Part shown: positions 16,278-25,583 of the stretch, piece after piece
Layout: each line of letters starts with the position of its first letter
How positions within the stretch are numbered: position 1 is the stretch's first letter
Source: CAVYTF01 sp963708205
Lineage (GTDB): Bacteria; Bacteroidota; Bacteroidia; Chitinophagales; Chitinophagaceae
Length of the DNA: 64,000 nucleotides
Assembly: GCA_963708205.1 (NCBI GenBank)
Contig: OY970196.1
Coordinates: 2,666,001-2,730,000, forward strand
Reading direction: 5' to 3'
Translations under genes and position numbers: made by a program
Notes under the pieces: model-generated
The model's database searches: none
What the model was told of the DNA's origin: nothing
The model's input: the letters and a program-made list of their open reading frames with translations, nothing else

Positions 16278-16658
16278 ATGACACAAAAAACAAAAAATAT
16301 AATCGGTTGGATAATTACAATTTTAGTAGCACTGGTTTTTGCTTTGAGTGCTTACATGAAATTTACTACAAATGATGAAACTATAAAAGCAGCAGCAACA
16401 TTCGGAATTTCAATGCCAACTTTGCAATTTTTTGGTGCACTTGAGTTAGCAGCAGTTATTTTATTCATGATAAACAGAACCGGTATTTTGGGTACCTTAT
16501 TAGTTGCATCCTATCTTGGCGGTGCCATCGCAACACATGTAGAACATGGACTTCCGGTTTATATGCCTATTATTATTGAATGTCTTGTTTGGATAGCTGC
16601 TGTTTTACGTTTTCCTGAATTAACCAGAAGATTAATGAATAATGAAGTGATTGCATAA
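16278..16658 (+). CDS. DoxX-like small integral membrane protein
   Basis: A 126-residue protein with four predicted membrane segments: IIGWIITILVALVFALSAYM (about 9-28), LQFFGALELAAVILFMI (about 49-66), a short third helix at GILGTLLVASYLGGAI, and a fourth near 100-115. A conserved FALSAYMKF and the GALELA motif fit the DoxX_2 family. These proteins are of uncertain function. The downstream fbaA gene is convergent, so the gene stands alone. A TACATTTA at 16231-16238 could be its -7 element. Confidence 0.8.
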   Translation: MTQKTKNIIGWIITILVALVFALSAYMKFTTNDETIKAAATFGISMPTLQFFGALELAAVILFMINRTGILGTLLVASYLGGAIATHVEHGLPVYMPIIIECLVWIAAVLRFPELTRRLMNNEVIA

Positions 16659-16681
16659 AAACATTGAAAGTCTGAATTGAT

Positions 16682-17755
16682 TTACTTATTTCTCCCAATG
16701 CAGTTAAGATCGTTGAAGGCTTCTTCCAAACGTTTTACAAAATTGTCTTCACCTTTGCGCAGCCATACGCGCGGATCATAATATTTTTTATTCGGTTTAT
16801 CATGTCCGCCGGGATTGCCAAGCTGCGTTTGCAGGTACTGTTTATTTTTTTCATAATAATGCAAAATGCCTTCCCAAAAAGCCCATTGCATGTCAGTATC
16901 AATATTCATTTTTATTACGCCATAATCAAGCGTTTCATTTATCTGGTTCTTCGGAGAGCCGCTGCCACCGTGGAATACAAAGCTTACAGGCTTATCATCT
17001 TCACTCAATCCTAATTTTTGTGCAACATATTTCTGGCTATTTTTTAGAATATCCGGGCGCAACTCTACATTGCCTGGGGAGTAAACGCCATGCACATTTC
17101 CAAACGCTGCGGCAATGGTAAAGCGGCTGCCAACTTTGCTAAGCGCTTCATAAGTTTGAAACACTTCTTCGGGCTGCGTGTACAGCTTTGCATTTTCTAC
17201 ACCACTGTTATCAACGCCGTCTTCTTCGCCGCCGGTAACGCCAAGTTCCACTTCTATGCTCATGCCAAGCTTTTCCATCCGCTTAAAAAACTCAACAGAT
17301 GTTTCAATGTTTTCATGCAGAGGTTCTTCACTAAGATCGAGCATGTGAGAGCTGTATAATGGTGTGCCGTTTTTTTCTTTATAAGCCTCGCCTGCTTTTA
17401 TCAATCCATCAATCCATGGCAGCCATTTTTTTGCAGCGTGATCTGTATGCAGCACAACAGGAACGCCATAATATTGCGCTACATTATGTATGTGTAATGC
17501 ACCGCTGACAGCGCCTGAAATGTTGGCCTGCAGCTTATCATTGGGCATTCCTTTGCCCGCAAAGAATTGCGCGCCGCCATTGCTGAACTGGATGATAACT
17601 GGAGAATTTACCTTTGCCGCAGTTTCCAGAACGGCATTCACAGAATCGGTGCCTATAACATTTACCGCAGGCATCGCAAATTTATTTTCTTTGGCATCGT
17701 TATATAAAGCAGAAAGCTCATCGCCAAATAAAACGCCGGCTTTGTAGGTAGCCAT
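16682..17755 (-). CDS. fbaA: Class II fructose-bisphosphate aldolase
   Basis: A zinc-dependent aldolase that interconverts fructose 1,6-bisphosphate with glyceraldehyde 3-phosphate and dihydroxyacetone phosphate in glycolysis and gluconeogenesis. Starting at MATYKAGVLFGDEL the protein has 357 residues, the size of the E. coli/yeast class IIA enzyme. A longer frame begins 17 codons upstream but has an atypical N-terminus. VPVVLHTDHAAKKWLPW (with the metal-binding histidine), IEVELGVTGGEEDGVDN, and VFHGGSGSPKNQI with the monovalent-cation/phosphate loop are all present, and the C-terminal NMDTDMQWAFW-type segment is intact. The divergent plsC gene starts about 100 bases away, so the region between carries both promoters. 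Confidence 0.96.
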   Translation of the reverse strand: MATYKAGVLFGDELSALYNDAKENKFAMPAVNVIGTDSVNAVLETAAKVNSPVIIQFSNGGAQFFAGKGMPNDKLQANISGAVSGALHIHNVAQYYGVPVVLHTDHAAKKWLPWIDGLIKAGEAYKEKNGTPLYSSHMLDLSEEPLHENIETSVEFFKRMEKLGMSIEVELGVTGGEEDGVDNSGVENAKLYTQPEEVFQTYEALSKVGSRFTIAAAFGNVHGVYSPGNVELRPDILKNSQKYVAQKLGLSEDDKPVSFVFHGGSGSPKNQINETLDYGVIKMNIDTDMQWAFWEGILHYYEKNKQYLQTQLGNPGGHDKPNKKYYDPRVWLRKGEDNFVKRLEEAFNDLNCIGRNK

Positions 17756-17857
17756 AAAAATTATTTTTTTAGTTAAATGAAATGCAGCGGCGAAGATATA
17801 TTTCATCTATGAATTTTATTATAGAATATTTCTTCTGCTATCTTCGAAAATTATTTC

Positions 17858-18601
17858 ATGAAAAAAATTCTTCGCTTTGTTCAATATATCTATTGCGTCT
17901 ATGCGTTGCTTGTTTTTATTCTGCTGATGTTTATCGCCTTCTTTTTTGTGTTGTTTTTTTTATTGTTTGGTAAAATAAAAGGCGGCAATCTTATTTACCG
18001 TATTTGTAATATCTGGACACGCATCTGGTATGGAATGGTTGGCATACATCATGAAGAAATTTATGAAGCCGTGCATGATAAAACGCGGCAATATATTTTT
18101 GTTGCCAACCATATTTCTTATATGGATATTCCTGCGGCAGTACGCTCAATGCACCAGCCAGTAAGGCTTTTAGGGAAATATGAAATGGTGAAATATCCTG
18201 TTTTCGGCTTTATTTATCGCACAGCAGTAATTGTTGTTGATCGTAAAAATGCAGAGACAAGATCACGCAGCGTGCGGGGTTTGAAGGCTGCATTGCGCAA
18301 AGGAATTTCTATTTTTATTTTTCCTGAAGGAACATTTAATATTACACTGGAACCATTAAAAGATTTGTTCGATGGCGCTTTTCGCATAGCGATAGAAACG
18401 CAGACACCTATTAAACCATTGTTGTTTTTGGATACGCATGAAAGAATGCACTATCGTAGTTTATTTGAGTTAACGCCCGGAAAAAGCCGTGTTGTTTTTA
18501 TGGATGAGATTGAGGTGAGTAATTTTACGATCAGAGATATAGCTTTATTAAAACAAAAAGTATTTGATATAATGAAAGATGGATTGATGCGATATAAATA
18601 A
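17858..18601 (+). CDS. plsC: 1-acyl-sn-glycerol-3-phosphate acyltransferase
   Basis: Acylates lysophosphatidic acid to phosphatidic acid, a core step of membrane phospholipid synthesis. The 247-residue protein starts with a hydrophobic anchor (about residues 10-38), then the catalytic block NHISYMDIPAA (HX4D, near residue 84), and the glycerol-phosphate block FPEGTFN near 157. The variant HISYMD agrees with the family. The stop TAA shares one base with the ATG of priA (TAATG), so the two may be coupled. No other lipid genes are adjacent. Confidence 0.9.
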   Translation: MKKILRFVQYIYCVYALLVFILLMFIAFFFVLFFLLFGKIKGGNLIYRICNIWTRIWYGMVGIHHEEIYEAVHDKTRQYIFVANHISYMDIPAAVRSMHQPVRLLGKYEMVKYPVFGFIYRTAVIVVDRKNAETRSRSVRGLKAALRKGISIFIFPEGTFNITLEPLKDLFDGAFRIAIETQTPIKPLLFLDTHERMHYRSLFELTPGKSRVVFMDEIEVSNFTIRDIALLKQKVFDIMKDGLMRYK

Positions 18602-21096
18602 TGGAACAGGAAGAAAATTATATAACTGAATTTAAGCAATCACCGCAGGCAATGTTTTCGGAAATAATCATTCCGCTTGCGCTGCCGCAAAACTATACTT
18701 GGTCAATTCCTTCGCCTCTTCAGCATAACGTTCAGCCGGGAATAAGGGTGGAAGTTGAGTTGCGTAGTAAAAAATATTCGGGCATCATAAAAAGAATTTT
18801 TAGTGATAAGCCTCCTGCATTCAACCCGAAAGAAATTTTAAATATCCTTGATGCAGAACCGTTGCTTCATGTGCAGCAAATGCAGTTGTGGCAATGGATT
18901 GCGCAATATTATATGTGCAGCGAAGGCGAAGTGATGCAGGCAGCTATTCCTGCTAATTTAAAGCTTTCGGGAGAAAGCATTTTAATTTGGAATGATGAAT
19001 ACGGAGAAGATTTTTCTGCCCTTGATAATGATGAATATGTAATTGCAGAAGCATTGCATATAAAAAAAGAATTGCGCATGAGCGAGGTCCAGCAACTGCT
19101 TGATGTCAACAATGTTTATCCTGTTATCAAAAGATTGATTGAAAAAAAAATTTGTTTTGTATGGGAGCAATTGAAAGAAAAGTTCAAACCCAAAACAGAA
19201 ACATATATTCATCTCAATTCATTCTATCATGATGAGGATAAACTGTCAAAGTTGTTGAATGATTGGGGAAAAACAAAAGCGCCCAAGCAACTGGAATTGC
19301 TGCTTTCTTTTCTTCACTTAATAAAATCAGAAGGCGAAGTAACGCAGTTATCTTTATTAAAAAAAGCTAACGCAACTTCTTCACAGCTAAAGAGTCTCAT
19401 CGATAAAAATATTCTGCTTGCACAGAAACGCGAGATCAATCGTATTGGTTCTTTGCCAAAGAATATTTCTGTAAGCTTTACTTTATCTGCTGCCCAGCAA
19501 AGATCATTGGAAGAAATAAATGAAGCTTTTAAAACAAAAGATGTTTGCCTCCTGCATGGTGTTATTTCAAGCGGAAAAACAAATGTATATATCAAGCTGA
19601 TCGAGCAATACATCAAAGAAGGAAAGCAGGTGTTGTATATGCTCCCTGAAATAGCTCTGACTTCACAAATTATAAGAAGATTGCAGGCGCAATTTGGCGG
19701 AAACATTGCAGTATATCATTCAAAATTTAACGCAAATGAGCGCGTGGAGATCTGGAATAAAATCAAAACAGGCGAGACAAAAGTCTTGCTGGGCGCACGT
19801 TCTGCGTTGTTTCTTCCTTTCAAAGAACTTGGATTAATTATTTGTGATGAAGAGCATGATGCTTCTTACAAGCAACAGGATCCGGCGCCAAGATATCATG
19901 CACGCGACACAGCAATTTATTATGCATCTTTATTTCATGCCAAGGTTTTGTTGGGAAGTGCCACACCATCCATTGAAACCTTTTATAATGCACAAACTAA
20001 AAAATATGCATTCGTAACATTGTCCGAAAGATATGGTGAAACAGGCATGCCTGAAATAACCTTGATTGACCTTAAAGCAATTGCCAAAACTAAAAAAGAT
20101 AAGATTGCGATAACGCCGCAAATGAAAGAGGCAATTGATAAATCTCTTGCGGAAGGAAAGCAGATTATTTTATTCCAAAATCGTCGTGGCTATTCACCTT
20201 ACGTTATTTGCGGTGTTTGCGGTTGGATACCGCAATGCGTGAATTGTAATGTGACGCTTACTTTTCATAAAGCAAAAAATAAATTGCTTTGTCACTATTG
20301 CGGCAGCGAATATCCTTTGATGCAAACCTGTGCTGCGTGCGGCTCTCACAACTTTTTTCAAAAGAATTTCGGTACAGAAAAGATCGAAGAAATTTTGGTG
20401 GAACAATTGCCTTCCGCAAAAATAGCGCGCATGGATTATGATAGTGTGAAGGGGAAATATGATCATGATAATTTGATAAAACAATTTGAGCAAAGACGCA
20501 TTGATATTTTAGCAGGAACACAAATGGTAGTGAAAGGATTGGATTTTGAACATGTAAATCTTGTAGGAATTTTAGATGCTGATGCATTGCTAAGCTACTC
20601 AGATTTTCGTGTTAATGAAAGAGCATTTCAATTAATGGAACAGGTAAGCGGGAGAGCAGGAAGAAAAAATGAAACAGGTAAAGTATTTATACAGGTTAGC
20701 AACACACAACATCCTGTTTTAAATTTTTTAATAGAACATAATTATCAACATTTATATGATTTTGAAATTGAAAACAGGCGCAACTTTTTTTATCCGCCTT
20801 TTTCAAGATTGATTAAAATTATCTTCAAGCACAAAGAAAATAATCGTGCTGAAGAGGTTGCTGGCTTTGCATTCCAGGGATTGAACGTGAATTATAAAAA
20901 GTATATCAGCGGTCCGGCGCAGCCGGTTATTAATCGTGTGCGCAATCAATTTATTTGGGAAATTTTATTAAAGCTTCCGAAAGATTCGCAGATAATTCAG
21001 CGATGCAAAATGGAAATAGCACAGCAAATAATTATTGTGCAAACAAATAAACGATACCGAAGCGTGCAGGTAATTGTTGATGTGGATTGTGTTTAA
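18601..21096 (+). CDS. priA: Primosomal protein N' (replication restart helicase)
   Basis: PriA reloads the replisome at stalled forks. The 831-residue protein has the N-terminal 3'-DNA-binding domain, a helicase core with Walker A LLHGVISSGKTNVY (about residue 317) and Walker B LIICDEEHDASYKQ, and a zinc-binding insertion with paired cysteines in CGVCGWIPQCVNC, CHYCGSE and CAACGS (eight Cys). The C-terminal helicase motifs ILAGTQMVVKGLDF and QVSGRAGR follow. The annotated ATG overlaps plsC, but a second ATG at 18652 (MFSEIIIPLALP) gives the more usual family N-terminus and may be the true start. It is followed closely by murB. Confidence 0.96.
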   Translation: MEQEENYITEFKQSPQAMFSEIIIPLALPQNYTWSIPSPLQHNVQPGIRVEVELRSKKYSGIIKRIFSDKPPAFNPKEILNILDAEPLLHVQQMQLWQWIAQYYMCSEGEVMQAAIPANLKLSGESILIWNDEYGEDFSALDNDEYVIAEALHIKKELRMSEVQQLLDVNNVYPVIKRLIEKKICFVWEQLKEKFKPKTETYIHLNSFYHDEDKLSKLLNDWGKTKAPKQLELLLSFLHLIKSEGEVTQLSLLKKANATSSQLKSLIDKNILLAQKREINRIGSLPKNISVSFTLSAAQQRSLEEINEAFKTKDVCLLHGVISSGKTNVYIKLIEQYIKEGKQVLYMLPEIALTSQIIRRLQAQFGGNIAVYHSKFNANERVEIWNKIKTGETKVLLGARSALFLPFKELGLIICDEEHDASYKQQDPAPRYHARDTAIYYASLFHAKVLLGSATPSIETFYNAQTKKYAFVTLSERYGETGMPEITLIDLKAIAKTKKDKIAITPQMKEAIDKSLAEGKQIILFQNRRGYSPYVICGVCGWIPQCVNCNVTLTFHKAKNKLLCHYCGSEYPLMQTCAACGSHNFFQKNFGTEKIEEILVEQLPSAKIARMDYDSVKGKYDHDNLIKQFEQRRIDILAGTQMVVKGLDFEHVNLVGILDADALLSYSDFRVNERAFQLMEQVSGRAGRKNETGKVFIQVSNTQHPVLNFLIEHNYQHLYDFEIENRRNFFYPPFSRLIKIIFKHKENNRAEEVAGFAFQGLNVNYKKYISGPAQPVINRVRNQFIWEILLKLPKDSQIIQRCKMEIAQQIIIVQTNKRYRSVQVIVDVDCV

Positions 21097-21106
21097 TTTT
21101 ACTAAA

Positions 21107-22126
21107 ATGCAGATTCAGCAAAACATTTCTTTAAAGCCATTTCACACTTTTGGTATTGATGTTTTAGCGAAATATTTCGCCGCATTTTCTACGCTGGAAG
21201 AACTGCAGGAAGTAATGGAACATTTCAAGTCATTTGAAAAACCGAAATTAATTCTTGGCGGTGGAAGCAATATTTTATTCATTAAGAATTTTGATGGAGT
21301 GGTTTTAAAAAATGAGCTTAATGGAATAGAATTAATAAAACAAGATGAGAATTATTATTATGTGAAAGCAGCTGCAGGTGAGAACTGGCATGGCTTTGTG
21401 CAATATTGCATCCAAAATAATTATGCAGGAATAGAGAATTTAAGTTTGATTCCAGGCTGTGTCGGTGCAAGTCCTATGCAGAACATCGGCGCGTATGGAA
21501 TAGAAATAAAAGATGTGTTTGAAGAACTGTCAGCGTATCATTTGCATGACAAAAAAATAGTCAACTTTAGTTTAAGCGATTGTGATTTTGGTTATCGTGA
21601 AAGTATTTTTAAAAAAAAATATAAGAATGAATTTGTGATTTTAAATGTCACATTCCGGTTGAATAAAAAACCTGTTTATAATATTTCTTATGGAGCAATT
21701 GAAGATGAATTAAAAAAAATGAACGTGAAAGAATTATCCATACAGGCAATTTCTCGGGCAGTAATAAATATCCGCAGAAGCAAACTTCCGGATCCAAAAA
21801 TTGTTGGTAATGCAGGAAGCTTTTTTAAAAATCCAACTGTAATTGCTGAAGATGTCAACAGTTTGAAAAAAGTATTTCCTGCTATGCCAACTTATAAATT
21901 GGCGAGTGCGCAATACTTAAAAATTGCTGCAGGCTGGCTGATAGAACAATGCGGATGGAAAGGTTTCCGGGATGGTGATGCAGGTTGCAGCCCAACGCAG
22001 GCACTGGTTTTAGTGAATTATGGTAATGCAGCAGGCGAAGAAATTTTTACTTTAAGTGAAAAAATTATTGATAGTGTACAGGCAAAATTTGGTATAACAT
22101 TAGAGAGAGAAGTAAATATTATTTAA
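21107..22126 (+). CDS. murB: UDP-N-acetylenolpyruvoylglucosamine reductase
   Basis: Reduces UDP-GlcNAc-enolpyruvate to UDP-MurNAc with NADPH and FAD, in peptidoglycan synthesis. The 339-residue form begins MQIQQNISLKPFHTFGID. A longer frame starts at 21074 within the priA 3' end but adds an unlikely N-terminus. LILGGGSNILF binds FAD, IPGCVGASPMQNIGAYG (near residue 125) carries the tyrosine region, and GNAGSFFKNP holds the catalytic serine, with the C-terminal Glu-containing ITLERE. It is of the long, type I kind of MurB. It is closely spaced after priA. Confidence 0.95.
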   Translation: MQIQQNISLKPFHTFGIDVLAKYFAAFSTLEELQEVMEHFKSFEKPKLILGGGSNILFIKNFDGVVLKNELNGIELIKQDENYYYVKAAAGENWHGFVQYCIQNNYAGIENLSLIPGCVGASPMQNIGAYGIEIKDVFEELSAYHLHDKKIVNFSLSDCDFGYRESIFKKKYKNEFVILNVTFRLNKKPVYNISYGAIEDELKKMNVKELSIQAISRAVINIRRSKLPDPKIVGNAGSFFKNPTVIAEDVNSLKKVFPAMPTYKLASAQYLKIAAGWLIEQCGWKGFRDGDAGCSPTQALVLVNYGNAAGEEIFTLSEKIIDSVQAKFGITLEREVNII

Positions 22127-22159
22127 CCATCTCCATCATAATTGCTAAATAGAAATACT

Positions 22160-22226
22160 GAACGATGAAAGGATTGCGACGCAACGATGATTAACCGGAG
22201 TTACTATTGCTGGTATCAAAAAATTT
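22160..22226. repeat. Dispersed intergenic repeat, family A
   Basis: Shares GAACGATGAAAGGATTGCGA with 2973 and GCTGGTATCAAA with both trp copies, and GCGACGCAAC with the copies at 46721 and 54843. It lacks the GC-rich palindrome of the trp copies. It lies between the convergent murB and AAA+ genes. Confidence 0.7.
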
Positions 22227-22228
22227 TC

Positions 22229-23767
22229 TTAATTAAAATCATCCTCATTTAATTCTTCGCCATAGTTGATGGTGCCCATATTCATCATGCTGCCCATAAG
22301 ATCTTTGAATTCAATTTTGCCTTCAATAACTTTTTTGCTGATCATAGAATGCGCCGAAAGACCATGCAGTACAAACTCCATCAGCAGGGCATTTTCTTTT
22401 TCATTAGCATGCGGAAAATATTTTTTTACGAAGCCATACAAGCCATCCACTTTATAGAGCAAATTAATTTTTTCCGCATCTTTCATATCAATAAATAGAT
22501 CGAGATGGTTACCTGCATCGAACCAACGCGTGATAGTTTTATATGGATTATCTTCTTCTTTTTGTTGCTGAGAAGGCTTGCCTGTTGGCTTTCTTTTTTT
22601 AAGGGTTTCAGGGTTAGGAAAATAATTGACGAACTGTGAACGAATAGCTTTGTCTAATAAATTCAACGCGACCTGGTAAGGACCTTCCTGCTCGCCTTCA
22701 TAAACCAATTCTATCTTGCCGGTGATCGATGGAATGATGCCTGCGAGATCACTGATCCATATTTGCGTGTTCTTCTCTTGCTGAATGATGGCGCGCCTTT
22801 CAGCACTGCTCACTGCATTTTCATACGCAGAAATTGTGAGCCTTGCACTAACGCCGCTTTTCTTATCAACGTATTCATTGGTGCGCGCTTCAAAAGCAAT
22901 TTGCTCGATCAATCTCTTTACAAAATCACTTACATTAACTTTCAATTTTTGTTCTTCAATTATATCAGCTTCCTGCTCAGTAATAGCCAAAGAATTTTCA
23001 ATTGTTTTGGGATAATGCGTAAGAATTTGGCTTTGAATCCTATCCTTTAACGGTGTGACGATGCTGCCGCGATTTGTATAATCTTCCGGGTTTGCAGTGA
23101 AGACAAATAAAATATCAAGCGGCATGCGAAGCTTGAATCCGCGGATTTGTATATCACCTTCTTCCAAAATATTAAACAATGAAACCTGTATGCGCGCCTG
23201 CAGATCCGGTATTTCATTTATCACAAAAATGCCGCGATTGCTGCGCGGAATAATGCCGTAATGAATTACTTTTTCATCCGAAAAACTTAAGCGCATATTA
23301 GCAGCTTTTATTGGGTCTATGTCGCCGATCAAATCGGCAACACTTACATCTGGCGTTGCTAATTTTTCTCCATAACGTTCACTTTTATGCAGCCAAGTAA
23401 TAGGCGTTTTATCACCTTCCTGCGCTATCAGATCTTTGGCATATTTGCTTAAAGGTTTCAGTGGATCATCATTTACTTCACTGCCGGCAACCACAGGAAT
23501 ATATTCATCCATTAACTCCGTCATTTGGCGCGCCATGCGGGTTTTAGCCTGGCCGCGCAAACCAAGAAATAAAATATTATGACGTGAAAGCAATGCTCTT
23601 TCCGTATCGGGAATCACGCTGTCTTCATAACCAATTATGCCGGTGAAAGGATTTTCTTTGTTCCGTATTTTGCTGATTAAATTTTTTCTTATTTCATCTT
23701 TTACAGCAATAGATTTGTAACCGCTTTTCCTTAATTCACCTAAAGTTTTTATCTTCTCAATATTCAT
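22229..23767 (-). CDS. AAA+ ATPase related to magnesium chelatase subunit I
   Basis: The 512-residue AAA+ protein resembles ChlI/BchI-type and MoxR-type ATPases. NPFTGIIGYEDS (about 39-50) precedes a Walker A variant LGLRGQAKTRMAR (residues 68-80), then PDVSVADLIGDIDP, NRGIFVINEIPDL (Walker B, NE in place of the usual DE), a sensor 1 FVFTANPEDY, and an arginine-rich C-terminal part. These proteins normally partner a VWA-domain protein, but no VWA gene lies next to it. There are no chlorophyll or cobalamin synthesis genes nearby, so metal chelation is unlikely, and a chaperone role is more probable. The exact role is unknown. Confidence 0.85.
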   Translation of the reverse strand: MNIEKIKTLGELRKSGYKSIAVKDEIRKNLISKIRNKENPFTGIIGYEDSVIPDTERALLSRHNILFLGLRGQAKTRMARQMTELMDEYIPVVAGSEVNDDPLKPLSKYAKDLIAQEGDKTPITWLHKSERYGEKLATPDVSVADLIGDIDPIKAANMRLSFSDEKVIHYGIIPRSNRGIFVINEIPDLQARIQVSLFNILEEGDIQIRGFKLRMPLDILFVFTANPEDYTNRGSIVTPLKDRIQSQILTHYPKTIENSLAITEQEADIIEEQKLKVNVSDFVKRLIEQIAFEARTNEYVDKKSGVSARLTISAYENAVSSAERRAIIQQEKNTQIWISDLAGIIPSITGKIELVYEGEQEGPYQVALNLLDKAIRSQFVNYFPNPETLKKRKPTGKPSQQQKEEDNPYKTITRWFDAGNHLDLFIDMKDAEKINLLYKVDGLYGFVKKYFPHANEKENALLMEFVLHGLSAHSMISKKVIEGKIEFKDLMGSMMNMGTINYGEELNEDDFN

Positions 23768-23910
23768 TATTCATTAAATTTTTTTATATAAAATATCCAC
23801 AGAGCAAGTATCGCAAAAAATAATCGTTTGCAGTTTATAAAGATAACAACGGAATATTTGGAAATACTGTTGAAGAAAGAAATTTTTTGAATATTAATTT
23901 TATAAAAAAT

Positions 23911-24882
23911 TTATTCAGGTATCTTTTTTTGCTTCATGTTTTTTTCCGATTGCTGGTTCAGTTTATTTTCATCAGAGTTGCCGTTATCATCTTTTAAAGG
24001 ATCAGGCATGGGAAATTGTCCGTTCTCTAATTTTTGTGTGAACACTTTATTTACATACATCCATTTTCCATTTTCCCATTTAAAGGCTTCATAATCCCCA
24101 TCTGGAATTAATGTAAATTTTTCCGCAGCATTATTACTCTGACTGATGAGATGTTCAAACACTATCATGTCCATATCAGCATCATAATTCATGTGTGCCT
24201 GTGCATCTTTTTTATACTCAAGACAGAAGCGGTACGCGGGTTGCGGCGGTTTTATAGAATCTTCAGGATAGGAAAAATATTGTCCGCCAAATTGTGGTTT
24301 GCCATTATCAAACGTTAAAACTTCGAGCCATTTTTTCGTGCTTGCAAAATCATTATCATCATAGCCGAGCAAAGTATAATATTTTTTTCCGTGAAAAGTT
24401 TTCATCACAATCCCATAATAAATTGCACCGATCCAGTTAAGATTTGTGCGAATAGAATCGGTGGGATTTTCAGTAAAATCTGAAGCATCTATTAAAGGAA
24501 ATAATTTCAGTAAACCATCTTTAGTATTCATTTGAATGGCACCATACTGACGAAAATAACTTTCATCTTTTTCCATTTCCCAGGTAAAAATTCTAAAGGA
24601 AGTATCGGGCGCATAAATAATGGAAACTGTTTGCAGCGAATCAAATGGATACTCAAATGAAAAAGGAACTTCCAGCGCGCGCACAAGCATGGGCGTGAAC
24701 TTTGCTAAAGCCTCAAACCTTTGCGGAGCAAGGGCTTGAAAGATCATGTCATGTGAATACTGCTGCAAAGTATCTTCCATTAAACGAAGATTTTTATAAT
24801 TGCCTTTGGCTAAATGTTGCGCCTGCGAAGAAAAAGGAATGACTATAAAAATGGAAGCAATAACTGCAAATATTTTTTTCAT
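23911..24882 (-). CDS. Secreted protein of unknown function
   Basis: The 323-residue protein has a clear signal peptide (MKKIFAVIASIFIVIPFSSQAQ). The body is rich in aromatic residues and beta-strand-like segments (LNWIGAIYYGIVMKTFHGKKYYTLLGYDDNDF, shown here only as its first and last parts: LNWIGAIYYG and YYTLLGYDDND). It ends in a hydrophilic tail rich in Asn, Gln and Lys. I recognise it as a type common in Bacteroidota but know no function. It lies downstream of the frameshifted gmhB, with about 70 bases between, so membership in the heptose operon is possible but not certain. Confidence 0.6.
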   Translation of the reverse strand: MKKIFAVIASIFIVIPFSSQAQHLAKGNYKNLRLMEDTLQQYSHDMIFQALAPQRFEALAKFTPMLVRALEVPFSFEYPFDSLQTVSIIYAPDTSFRIFTWEMEKDESYFRQYGAIQMNTKDGLLKLFPLIDASDFTENPTDSIRTNLNWIGAIYYGIVMKTFHGKKYYTLLGYDDNDFASTKKWLEVLTFDNGKPQFGGQYFSYPEDSIKPPQPAYRFCLEYKKDAQAHMNYDADMDMIVFEHLISQSNNAAEKFTLIPDGDYEAFKWENGKWMYVNKVFTQKLENGQFPMPDPLKDDNGNSDENKLNQQSEKNMKQKKIPE

Positions 24883-24954
24883 TAAAACTAAAATTACACT
24901 TGATTTACGAAGGCGGTTTATGAAAATTGCTTTAGAAAAAAATTTAAGATTTTA

Positions 24955-25510
24955 TTAGCCCTTTAATGCATTCGCAAATTCGCAGAGATCGTTAAAACGA
25001 TAATCTATTAATTCATGAGGAAAAGCTATTTCAGGATTTGTTGTAGAAAGAAAAACCGTATGCATATTTTTAGCGCGACCGAATTGCATATCACTTAATT
25101 TATTTCCAACCATGATACTTTTTTCAAAATCAATCTGCGGAAAATCTTTCTTTGCCTGCAAAGCCATGCCTGCATTGGGTTTACGATTAATGGCTTCATT
25201 TTCCAGATCAGGCGAAAAATATATTTTTATCAATTCGTCCGCCATATTTTTTTATTTCTGCAATCATATAATCGCTGATTGTATGAAAATCATTTTCGGT
25301 CATTAATTTTTTCCCAATACCTTTTTGATTTGTAACCATAATTATCAATCCAAATGTTTCGTGCAATTTTTTTACGGCATGTAAAACATCATCAAAAAAA
25401 ATAAATTCATCAACTTTTAAAATATAACCATCCTTTTTTTCATGGTTAAAAACGCCATCCCTGTCTATAAAAAGCGTCCATGAATTATTGATGACTGAGA
25501 AATCTAACAT
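24955..25510 (-). pseudogene. gmhB: D-glycero-D-manno-heptose 1,7-bisphosphate 7-phosphatase, interrupted by a frameshift
   Basis: Two overlapping minus-strand frames together make one HAD phosphatase of about 184 residues. The 5' frame (25510 to 25208) has the nucleophile motif FIDRDGVFN and VTNQKGIGK, and the 3' frame (25245 to 24955) has NRKPNAGM and IMVGNKLSDMQFGRAKN, the acid motif. They join at a run of five A on the minus strand (25224-25228). Removing one base restores GGRIDK-IYFSPDL. GmhB removes the 7-phosphate of heptose bisphosphate, the step between HddA and HddC, whose genes lie just upstream. The zinc-binding cysteines of classic GmhB are absent. It is either a real loss, a sequencing indel, or slippage during expression. 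Confidence 0.85.
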
Positions 25511-25547
25511 TTTATTTTTTTTGAGCCGGAACCATTGCTACTATTGA

Positions 25548-25574
25548 GCTTTACTTGCGTCGCACTCTTGTACG
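25548..25574. repeat. Dispersed intergenic repeat, family A (inverted)
   Basis: GCTTTACTTGCGTCGCACTC and TTGTACG are the reverse complement of the segment at 46721-46750, and share GTGCGACGCAA with 54843-54864. The copy lies between hddC and the broken gmhB, and the surrounding TGAGCAT and TATTGAG words extend it in both directions. Confidence 0.7.
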
Positions 25575-25583
25575 CCTTTTTCA

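Noticed and set aside
17756..17806. Extended N-terminus of fructose-bisphosphate aldolase
   Set aside because: The 17 extra residues are hydrophobic and unlike the family, while MATYKAGVLFGDEL matches the usual start.
22229..23767. Magnesium chelatase for chlorophyll or cobalamin synthesis
   Set aside because: No bch, chl or cob genes nearby, no VWA subunit, and a changed Walker B.
24955..25245. Separate small gene of 96 codons
   Set aside because: Its sequence is the C-terminal half of the HAD phosphatase encoded in the adjacent frame; the ATG at its start is incidental.
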